A DNA stretch of 64,000 nucleotides. Source: Adiantum capillus-veneris. Its lineage: Eukaryota; Streptophyta; Polypodiopsida; Polypodiales; Pteridaceae. The notes below the pieces were generated by a model that worked only from the letters and a program-made list of their open reading frames with translations, made no database searches and had not been told where the DNA came from. This document shows, in pieces, positions 55,570 to 64,000 of this stretch. Made by a program: the position numbers and the translations under genes. Every line of letters starts with the position of its first letter. Position 1 is the first letter of the stretch. The stretch is taken from NCBI GenBank assembly GCA_014529385.2, contig CM043942.1, positions 59,021,684-59,085,683 on the forward strand, read 5' to 3'.

Positions 55570-56346
55570 TCAATAAGGAGGCTTGTTAGGTGGTGAGCTT
55601 CCAAGAAGGAGCTCAATGCGATGGTCATCATCCCCTCGTTTTGGAGGTAAGTCCATAGGAATATCATCGATGAACACATCTTGGAATCCTTTTAGGAAAT
55701 TAGACAAGTCTAAATCTTCTTGATTCCTACCATTTACATTTGATGAAACGTTAGTATCTTTTAGAGAATCTTTGACAAAAATCATGTACGCATAAATTGA
55801 GCTCTTCATTGACTTATCAAAAGCAAGAGGATTTACAAGTGGGATAGTGCGACCACGCTCACTAGCATCTATATACATGTTCTTTCCCTTGTAGGTGAAG
55901 TAGATTCTCCTTTCAAGGAATTTCATGTTGGCAGCCATGGGATCAAATCATGGTGCCCCTAGGATAACATCCTCATGTTGGAGAGGAGAGATGAAAAAGT
56001 CTTCTTTGTCGACATAGCTTTGGACATGAAGCCTCAACTTACCAATCAAAGGAGTAAGGGAGGCTTGTTGTCCCTTGAAAGCTGCATCAACCACTCCTAT
56101 ATCTCCCATCTCAAAATCTTGAATGCCCAACTTGGTGGCCAACTCCGTTGATATGAAGTTGAGAGTAGAGCCAGGGTCAAACAAAATGAAGGCATCATGC
56201 TCTCTTACCTTTCCCCAATCATAGGAAAGTGATGATCCCCAAGCATAGAAAAGTGATGATCCTTTGCAATGAGCATCCTCTTTTGGAGCTTCGATGGTGG
56301 AAGCCCTAGGAGTCTCATTGTGAGTGTTCTTCCTGGGGCAAGAATG
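55570..56346 (-). pseudogene. pro: Chromovirus protease and linker
   Basis: Same frame as the RT first half. The retropepsin site reads ILFDPGSTLNFIS (D-P-G-S) and is followed by HEDVILGAP, where a TGA at 55948-55950 replaces what is normally a Trp codon. The linker to RT includes FQDVFIDDIPMDLPPKRGDD, typical of this lineage. Upstream the frame starts at the edge of a foreign insertion. Confidence 0.85.
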
Positions 56347-57017
56347 TGAGGTCCCCACCCCGCCGTATCAATCAACGGATTTGATGGTGAACCTGGTGGC
56401 CACTAGATCTATTGAGGAAGCAAACAAATGGTTCAGGGTTCGGCTAGTGGACGATCTCTCATCACGAAGTGAGTCGAGTTCGAGCCTACTAGCAAGGAGA
56501 TCTAGCTCCACCTCGCAGGGGAAGCGTACTTAAACTATCTAGCGATCCTAAGACCGACCTTCCAAGAGGAGAGAAACCCCGAGTGCCTTTTTCCCCATGT
56601 TTCAGAGACACGTACTCTCGAGATTTCACCACTTTAGGGGCAATGAGTATTACTAATATCGAAATAAGCACTATGGGGACAGAGAGTTCCCGACCAATCG
56701 GGACCACCCATCTCGTAGGCATTGGCAACCCAAGCCAAGTCCCCCACTTTCCCCCCCCACACTCACACTTCCTTGTGTGACCTAATTACTACCACAAAGG
56801 TTGTTCAACATAAAGATTCCTTGTTTAATTCCGAATCACATTGTTCGTTAAAACAGTCCTTCAATCAGTATTGCAAACAACACCAAGACAGAATTATAGT
56901 AAAAATTCTACTCAAACTTATTCATAAAAATTCCAATGTTCTGGAGGTACAACATCCCCCCTCCAGCGAGAGTTCACTCCTCCCGTTGTCGCCTAGCTGC
57001 CCATACAACTAGGTATG

Positions 57018-57105
57018 TCCACCGCATAGAAAGCATGTCATGGACACTCCCACCGCATAGAAAGCAAGTCGTGGGTATCCACCGCATAAAAAGCAAGTCG
57101 TGGAT
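57018..57105. repeat. Three copies of a CCACCGCATAGAAAGCAAGT-type unit
   Basis: Tandem units of ~30-37 bp inside the 2.8-kb insertion. Each has CCACCGCATA(G/A)AAAGCA followed by (A/T)GTC(G/A)TGG. Confidence 0.85.
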
Positions 57106-57398
57106 TCAAGAGCCCTTTAATGAGGAACTCTGCCCCCTGTGATCAGTAGGGGGGTCAGGAATGATTCAACATTGGAAATAAAATGAACATGTCGAGCTAA
57201 ATTTTCCCTAGCAAACATTCTTTCCTCTTGCAAACAGCATATCCAGCAAGCATTACCTTCCTACTTTAGAACTTAATGTACAATGAGTTCAATGCCGCGG
57301 TTTCCGTCGGATTTCTCCAACATGTTTGGGGATATGTGCGTTCCTAACTAACGTATGCAGTGTTAATTTAAACAAATTAAATGAAAATATGACCTACC

Positions 57399-57538
57399 TC
57401 TTCCATTTCTTCATCGATGGCCCGTGAGATGGCCGGTGTTTGTTCCTCCATGGGAGCTTTCCCCTTCCCGTTGACATTGCTGGTTCCCGCCTCGCGATCA
57501 TGGGCACCACCGAAGCGAGTTCTCTTAACCGGGGCCAT
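57399..57538 (-). CDS. Short possible exon inside the 2.8-kb insertion
   Basis: The minus-strand ATG at 57538 begins a hydrophilic frame (MAPVKRTRFGGAHDREAGTS) that reaches an AG/GTAGGT donor-like site at 57398. Without splicing it ends a few codons later. Far upstream is a TATTTAAAG motif (about 58503-58512), followed by a GT/AC microsatellite in the would-be leader. I do not recognise the protein; it may be a captured gene piece or chance. Confidence 0.25.
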
Positions 57539-58384
57539 TTCTCACTACTTTAAATGATTAGCTCGGAGAAAGAACTAAGGTTCTCAAGTGTCATAACAAT
57601 TCAATAGGTAGATTAGCAACATAAATTAATCCCTCCTATATGCGAGGTTTAGAATTTTCCATATAGTAATCATTATGAATGACACATAATTCTATGGGAA
57701 CCGGCTCTAAAGATAATTATTCGGCTTACCGTGATTAAGAATAATTAGGATTTTACTAATGGAATTACCAGAGAGATGAATTAAGTATGATTAGTCTCTC
57801 TCCTAGCAACTAGATGATACAGATTTATCTTATGCATATGTGTGAGGAAAGTCAACTCGTAGAGACTTAATGACAGATTAATTTTTTCTTAATCGCACCT
57901 TAATTCATAAAGGAAATGAATTTAATTTAGATACGATATTAATGGGTGATAGAAAAAGTGATTCTCTTCAATCTACACAATTACTAGCTTACCGACTAAT
58001 TACTATGCTACCTAGAGAGGGAAAGTTCTAATAATTATGCACTAATCATTAATCGAGAGTGATGAATGGCTGATAATTCAGCTATGGAATGATGATTACA
58101 TAATAGAATATGGTTAAATAGAATTTAGAGAGTAATTATAGTGGATTACGACTAGGAATAAGCATAATAGACGAGGAATTTAGATGGTAGAGAAAAGAAT
58201 TTACAGATGGCATTAATTTAACCGTGGTTACCGTGATTAAGGGCTGATAATCTTCTGGATTCTCTGATCTAATCGAGCTTCTTGAGGCGAGAATTAGGCA
58301 GCACTTCCCTCCTTGCTTCTCCTTCAAAAAGTGTGTGAACCGGCAGCACCTTCCTAGTGTGTGTAGGTGTGTGTGTATGAGCAT

Positions 58385-58494
<110 letters not shown>

Positions 58495-59109
58495 AGGTCT
58501 TTAAATAGGCTCCTACAGGCTGAAAATCGACCTAGGTTGCTAAATGCATCTGGGAGCTTCTCCAGTTAAGCATGGCAAGTCTAGTTCCCTACTCACCAAG
58601 TGTCAGGTTGGCTTGGTTAACTGGTTCTAAGACTAAGTTACTGGCTTGGAAGCTTCCCCAGAACTCCCACAAGGCAAGAGGGCGCCCCCTAGCTGCTAAA
58701 GCTGGTCTGGAGTGGCCTGGAACCTGTTCCCACACAGTCCCGGGCCCCCGGTGCCTCCCCGCTCAATTTTTGGAAAAATTAATTTTTGGCTAAAACGGGT
58801 CATACGAGTCGGATTTTGATGCCATAAATTGCTATACGGAGCTCTAACTAAGACGTATTGGACCGAGTACCTGCCATATTTAGCAGCCCCTGGGATCCAA
58901 AAATGCATTTTTTTGAAATTCGGGATACAGGTGCAGTTTTTCGAGACGATCAAAACTGGACGGGTTGGGTGACCAAAAACTTACTATTTTTGGATTTTTT
59001 TTTTACAAAAATTATTTTAATTCACATTTCGAAGCTTTAAAAATTCTAAACATCATGGCACTGACATAATTTGGAAAACTGCTAAAAATAGTAACTTATT
59101 CCATTATAT

Positions 59110-60452
59110 TCATTTCATGGTACAAGGGTGCTCTTTTTGATCGGGGTTAGAGACCTTACAAAGAATGATAGCCATGTCCTTTCTCCCCACACTTGAAACA
59201 CTTATGGTCCTTGGGAAAAGCCTCAAGCTCTTCACGGGAGAGTTTGTTTTTACCTTTGTAAACTCCCTTCTCCTTGGTCCGATTGTTGTTGTTGTTGGAA
59301 TTGACTTGGGAAGTATTTTGAACATTGGTTTTCCCCTTTGCATCATTTTTGTCTTTGTTTTCCATGGGCTTGACATTATGTCTAGCCCCTTGATGGAAAT
59401 TGATGCGTGAAGCAACCATGGTGTGATGGATTACTTCGCTAATAGTACCAAGCCGTTGAGAGTTGATGCATTCAGCCATCTCTTCAGGTAATCCCGCACA
59501 GAATTGCTACCTTTGCTCGGCAAAGTATATCGTTTGAAAGACAGTAGCCTTGAGATGTAAATCCAAAAACTTGTCTACATATTTTTGGATAGACTCATGG
59601 GAGAGGAGCTTCAAGCTGCGCCGTTCGGTAAGCACTTTGTCCTTTGCATCGCTTGCAAGGAATTGCTTCATGATGGAAACTCGTAGAGTTTTCCATGTCT
59701 TTGGGGCTTTACCATTGCCACAAAGGCTAGCCCACCATTGACGAGCTGATTTTTGGAAGTGCATAGCTACATGGGGGTAGCTTGGAGGACTCTGTGAAGC
59801 CCTCATCTCCAAAGGTCGCATCAAATTTCTATATGAAGGCCAACACTTTGTTAGTAGCACTCAAGGTGCCATCATAGGTGAGAAAAGAGATACTCTTTCC
59901 TCCCTCCTTGAACTTCTTTAGCTTTTGTGACCTTCGCCATGCAGGAAATGATTTGAGATGTCCACTCCTCTTGTATTCTCTAGGAGAATAGCCATAGCTT
60001 TTGTCGAAAGAGGAGGAAGGTGAAGAAGAAGGGGAAGAGGGTGACCTCTTCCTAGCCCTTTTCTTTGTTTCCTCTATTCCCTTTCGTAGTGAGGAGGAGA
60101 AGGACTGTGTGTTGATCTTTTCCTCTTGGGAGGAGTGGGCGATCGTCTAGACCGTCGTCTTTGTGGAGCCACATCTTCAGAGGAACTTAAACTTTCATTG
60201 CTTTATTGCTCTTTGGATTCCTCCTCTCGAATGGGAGAGAGTCTTCTTTTGGGGGTCTCTTCAAGAGGCCTCCTAAGCTCTCTCTCCTCTTGGAGAGGAA
60301 GGGAAATTCCATAAGCAAAGCAGGGTTGCCCATAGCTTACTGCAACCTAGTGACAAATAATTCACAAACATGGGAGCATCATCATTAGCACCTTCATGTG
60401 CAAAATCAAAGCTATCAATGTTCATTATACTCTCTTGATTATTGTCAGTCAT
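59110..60452 (-). pseudogene. gag: Chromovirus Gag remnant
   Basis: Probable ATG at 60452 (MTDNNQESIMN). The capsid part has HFQKSARQWWASLCGNGKAP, SIMKQFLASDAKDK and IQKYVDKFLDLHLKA, typical of chromovirus Gag (59507-59860). A second piece (59156-59479) ends in the zinc knuckle HKCFKCGEKGHGYHS, where the 2.8-kb insertion begins. Several frame changes occur, notably around 59480-59510 and 59860-60300, with Ser/Glu-rich low-complexity sequence between. Confidence 0.82.
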
Positions 60453-60853
60453 GTTACCAAAATTTATGTATGTACTTAGTGTATGCTTTCGCAATTCAAA
60501 ATCTTAGTTGTCGCTCCTCTTAGCCTTTAAAAATCGGCTCTTAAGTATCTACACCCATGGCTCAAAGTGGTTAATTATAGAGAGTAGAGGAGTAGGTCTA
60601 ACATAGCAGATTTGCCGAGGGTTACCTCCTTTCGGACTTCTTATGGATCAATAATGGTAAAGCCTTAGGCAAGTCTAAAAATACTCCATTATTAATTCCA
60701 AAGCTCTCGCGGTGTGCACCATATCCCACATAGTGGGCTCAACAAAACCGATAATAGATCTGTGTTCCACTTACCCTAATATGATTAACAACATCAACCA
60801 TTTATAGGCTACTTAAGGACCTCTCTTCTTATGCAAGAAAAGAGAAACCAAAT

Positions 60854-60865
60854 GCTCTGATACCA
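60854..60865 (-). promoter_or_regulatory. Chromovirus primer-binding site, initiator tRNA-Met
   Basis: The minus strand reads TGGTATCAGAGC one base inside the 5' LTR (which starts at 60867 on the plus strand). Confidence 0.93.
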
Positions 60866-60866
60866 A

Positions 60867-61988
60867 TGTAATGGAATTAGCCTATTTAACTTGAGAGTAG
60901 CGGAAATTAATGAGATTACTTTTGAGAAATGACTTTGTGAGCATAGCGGGTGAACATAATTGGCAACATAATCATAGCAACTAGTTAACTTGGCATGAAC
61001 AATACTTTTGCAAGAGAGAGAATTTAGAGATCATGACACTAGTTGAGGACCGGATTTATGTGGAGCCGGTCCCCCTCCAATAGGCATTTGTATTATGATT
61101 TCTCCCATTAAGAGAGACTTGTTACAATACAATCTTGTGTTCCTTGTAACCTAGGTGATGCAATGAAGATGGAAAGCTTCATGCATCACAAACATAACAT
61201 AAACTTGAAGAAATCTTTAACTTTCCCAAGCCTCAGTTCCAAGACCTCAAACACCTTCGAAGGTGGAGAGAGCTAGCAAGAAATGAGGGTAGGGAAGAGG
61301 AAGAAGAAACATTTCATAGGAGAAGAATTAGTTCCTCACTTATCATAACTCTTCTTGCTAGCATACATAATATCATAGTAATGAAGAAGAAGGAGATGGC
61401 AAGCTTAAGCATTGAAGAATGTCTCTTGGTTGGATTTGCGCTCCATAGCCAAGAGTGTTGGTGTAGGCTCTCAGCCTCTACTTGCTTGGAGAAGGAGAGG
61501 GAGCTCTTGCACTTTGCATAGCACACAATGAGAGTGTTTGTGAGTGTGTTTGGGTGAGTATACCCCCTAAGCAACCCCCTAGCTTGCTTGGGTCGACCCC
61601 CCTTGTAGTTCATGCTTGAAGCTCATTGGACCCGTCCAGGCGCCTAGCCAATCACAAGCAGGAGGCATTACAAGCAAGGGTAGCCTTGGGACAAGTGTAC
61701 CCCTTTCCTGTTTGAGAGAGAGGACTCGATTAATGCAAAATCAATTAATTAAATCTCCTAAATTATCATTATACCCCTTGGGTGGCCAACCAATAGGCTT
61801 CAGGCACACCATGAGGGCCACATGAGGAGGAACTTGACAAGTGTCCGTTTTTCTTTCTTTGTACCATGCACGCCTTGTGTGAGTTTGTGGGTGTTCTCTC
61901 TCATCCCTGCTCTTGTATAAGGTCTTTCCCCTTCCTTGTATAGATTGAATCTTGAACTTTTGACACCTCAAGCCCCTCATGCATAGGC
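60867..61988 (-). repeat. Element F1 5' LTR, interrupted
   Basis: Visible 1,122 bp are colinear with 50874 to about 52003 of the 3' LTR, with scattered substitutions and small indels. At 61988 the match stops at TAGGC and a new LTR starts, so the remainder should lie beyond the window end. Confidence 0.92.
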
Positions 61989-62160
61989 TGTCAGGACAAG
62001 GGTCCTGTAACCTAAGAACTAGGATGGTCATGGACTACGGCCAAGGGTCGGGCTAGACAATGTGGACAGGGGATCCGTCTAGGGCAAGGGGCTAGGAGCC
62101 TGCTTATATAATGGGAGGTTGGGAGGAGGATCTTCAGTCTAGTTTCCCCTAGTTCTTACA
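61989..62160 (+). repeat. Element H 5' LTR
   Basis: From TGTCAGGACAAGGGTCCTG to GTTCTTACA, 172 bp. Its first 19 bases contain an inverted pair (AGGAC...GTCCT). TATATAA at 62105-62111 is the likely promoter element. Confidence 0.85.
62105..62111 (+). promoter_or_regulatory. TATA box in element H LTR
   Basis: TATATAA about 50 bp before the LTR end, a typical place in short plant LTRs. Confidence 0.6.
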
Positions 62161-62173
62161 TTGGTATAAGAGC

Positions 62174-62890
62174 TTAGGTTAGCTAGGAAGTCTCTCTTCC
62201 ACTCTCTCTCTAGGCGTGCTCACTTTTGGCTCCTAAAAATAGGGCCTTGAGGTGAGAACCGTGGCTTTTTTAGAAATTTACCAAATTTAGCAAAGTGGCT
62301 TGCCTAAATCGGGTATGTTGCCCTTTTTGGACGTGGGTGGGTGGTGCACGAAACGGCGCGCGCTCAGGCTTGAAGGGAGCGCCCTGGTCACGATGTTGTG
62401 CTTCTAAGAGCACTTGACCTAGTTCTGCCACTGCAAGCCGCACACAGTCTCCTTCGTCCTCGCGTTTCTACTCCACGTTGCCTGCGAGTTTTTTTTCCTC
62501 AAAACTCGTTTGATTTCATATGGCATCGCCAATTGACACAAGATTTTGAGACTTGGACATTCTTGGTGGCCCTTCCCACAAGCAAGGCGGCTCACAAGCA
62601 AGAGCCTTCATGTGCGGGGCAAGCATCAAGCCTTTTCGGCTTTCCCTCGAGTTTCACGGCTTACAGTTCAACTTAGTTATTGCAGAAAATTCCAGATTTC
62701 TGCATATTTTTACATTTGCGACAGTTTACATTGGAGTTCGTGCAACATAATCATTCACCAATTAAGAAATCTTTCAATAATCAAGCTTCTTCACAATGGT
62801 GACCATTCGACCATCTCCACTACAAGATTTCAATCATCTTGTGAACCACGGGCGATTTTGTGAGTACTTCTTTCAGTGCACTGTGTCGCC
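62174..62890 (+). other. Element H leader
   Basis: Non-coding sequence between primer site and Gag ATG. Frames up to 105 codons occur here but show no motif. A TGCCTAAATCGG motif lies near 62284. Confidence 0.6.
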
Positions 62891-64000
62891 ATGGATTCGG
62901 ATATCAATATGACATTCGATTTTGAGCAAAGTACTCCTGATCCTACCAATGACGACTTGTGCATCCTCTCAAGGAAAGTACCCGCGACGCTACGGCAGAA
63001 TAAGATACTTACGAATTGCTCGATATTCAAGAATTTTGTGCACTTCAGACACGCATGACAGTCATGGATGAAAAGTTTAAAGCTTTAAACAAAAATGCTA
63101 CTAAACTTTCCACATTAGTCATTCAATTAATGCAACAGCAGTCTAAGAGTCCTGCTGACACCCACATGCATGAGCACGGTGGAACACAAGGGAAAAGCCC
63201 AATTAATGAAGCACTGCATACTTTCACTGCCAAAGAGGTAGATGACTTGTTAAAGAAATTTAAACCAGCAGTTTTCAAGGGCGAAGACCGAGACCACAAT
63301 AAGGATGCAGTGAACATCTTTCTCAGTAAATGGAATGGAATTCACGCCTTACAACGTACTCCAAATGCAGTCCGAGCTCTGCAAACGATCTTAACTCTCG
63401 AAGGCAAGGCCTAAAAATAGTGGATGTCTCTCAAGGAGAAAAACATCATAGCACAGAGTTGGGCAGCCTTTGAAGCAGTGTTTAGCAAGGAATTTTTGCC
63501 TACAAACGAGGCCGATCGGAATTGGACCGCTTGGGACACATGTTCCATGCGCCAATATCCATCACTCGAATATATCTCTCACTATCGTGACGTCATCCTC
63601 AAGTTGGAAGGCTTGGATACCTTTCAACAAGTACGAGGGTTCATATGAGGTCTGACTCTAGAGCTTAAGAAGTATGTCAAGACCCAAGACCCTAAAACAC
63701 TTGAGGAAGCCATAGTGAAAGCACATATTCATGATGACCCTGATGATAAGAAAACACATAATAGTAATGTGCCTGCTAGTATACATGGTAATACACGCAC
63801 TCAGTATGGGCACAATAAAAGAAAATTTCTAGTTGCTAATTCAGATGGATCTAAAAAACCCAAGGGGTCCAGGGGTCCTCTCTCTCCTGAGGATTTTGAT
63901 AAAGCCAAGAAAGAGAAGCTATGTTCTCAATGTTTAGGAAGAGGCCATGGCAAAAAGGATTGTCCCAAGGGGAAATCTGCTGCTCAGGGGAAGGAGAAAG
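62891..64000 (+). pseudogene. gag: Element H Gag, partial
   Basis: ATG at 62891 (MDSDINMTFDFEQ). A frame change near 63005 moves to the frame that carries the rest: FTAKEVDDLLKKFKPAVFKG, AVNIFLSKWNGIHALQRTPN and WAAFEAVFSKEFLPTNEADR, the capsid pattern of retrotransposon Gag. Three stops interrupt it (63412-63414, 63418-63420 and 63646-63648). A zinc knuckle CSQCLGRGHGKKDC (63922-63963, spacing CX2CX4HX4C) is intact. The frame is open to the window end. Confidence 0.85.

Larger units (their letters stand above)
61989..64000 (+). mobile_element. Element H: Ty3/gypsy-like element, 5' part, runs off window
   Basis: A 172-bp TG...CA LTR, an initiator-Met-like primer site (TGGTATAAGAGCTTAGG from 62162), a leader and a Gag frame with a zinc knuckle that continues past the end. 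It is inserted in the chromovirus 5' LTR, so it is younger than that element. Superfamily is judged from the Gag style only; no pol is visible. Confidence 0.85.

Overview
This window looks like repeat-dense plant nuclear DNA. I found no rRNA, tRNA, CRISPR array or confidently intact host gene. Almost everything identifiable is transposable-element sequence of plant type: Ty1/copia, several Ty3/gypsy lineages, a LINE, a CACTA transposase fragment and a small non-autonomous LTR element. Long CT, CA and GT microsatellites and homopolymer runs lie between them. The large nested elements and the style of the Ty3/gypsy pol proteins suggest a seedless plant with a big genome (fern, lycophyte or bryophyte). 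That host call is a weak inference.

Layout. (1) 1-1827: unassigned DNA with (CT)n and (CA)n tracts. (2) 1828-7275: complete Ty1/copia element on the minus strand, with 145-bp LTRs, target-site duplication ACAAA, an initiator-Met primer-binding site, and one gag-pol frame broken by two stops. (3) 8272-25709 (element A): a 17.4-kb Ty3/gypsy element, plus strand, with ~937-bp LTRs, a perfect TGTGT duplication, a tRNA-Asp-type primer-binding site and a polypurine tract. It lacks recognisable gag. It carries protease-RT-RNaseH-integrase, a small LTR element nested in its integrase (15828-17410), two blocks of spaced palindromes, and a second large frame (21276-24599) that I do not recognise. (4) About 27.4-29.6 kb (element C, minus strand): a short region bounded by primer site and polypurine tract, with one frame. 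(5) 31.8-32.25 kb: CACTA tnp2 fragment, cut by element B (32255-38060, plus strand). B has a tRNA-Asp-type primer site, its own different palindrome series, a 51-bp poly-G run and a decayed gag. (6) 38061-41434 (element D, minus): a Tat-like Ty3/gypsy remnant with two RNase H domains and a truncated integrase. (7) 42047-42280: LTR plus initiator-Met primer site of another minus-strand element. (8) 42281-45628: decayed chromovirus copy. (9) 45629-47690: decayed LINE. (10) 47.7-50.1 kb: GC-rich and duplicated sequence of uncertain origin. (11) 50.1-50.87 kb: GC-rich ~85-bp tandem repeat. (12) 50874-61988 (element F1, minus): chromovirus with a 2.8-kb insertion splitting its gag zinc knuckle. (13) 61989-64000: 5' LTR and gag of another plus-strand Ty3/gypsy element, inserted in the F1 5' LTR and running off the window.

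Relationships. Elements A and B share a gag/protease-flanking segment, the primer-site type and, most strikingly, the same leader architecture: 20-24 bp palindromes spaced by ~280 bp (or about half that). The palindrome sequence differs between the two elements. Element C shares the first five residues of its frame (MNLRS) with B, and W[IV]PK motifs with the post-integrase part of A. The strongest candidate for an undescribed system is element A: a gag-less 17-kb retroelement with family-specific periodic palindromes placed ahead of both coding blocks and an unfamiliar ~1,100-codon second frame. All coordinates, motif calls and identities here come from reading the sequence by eye.
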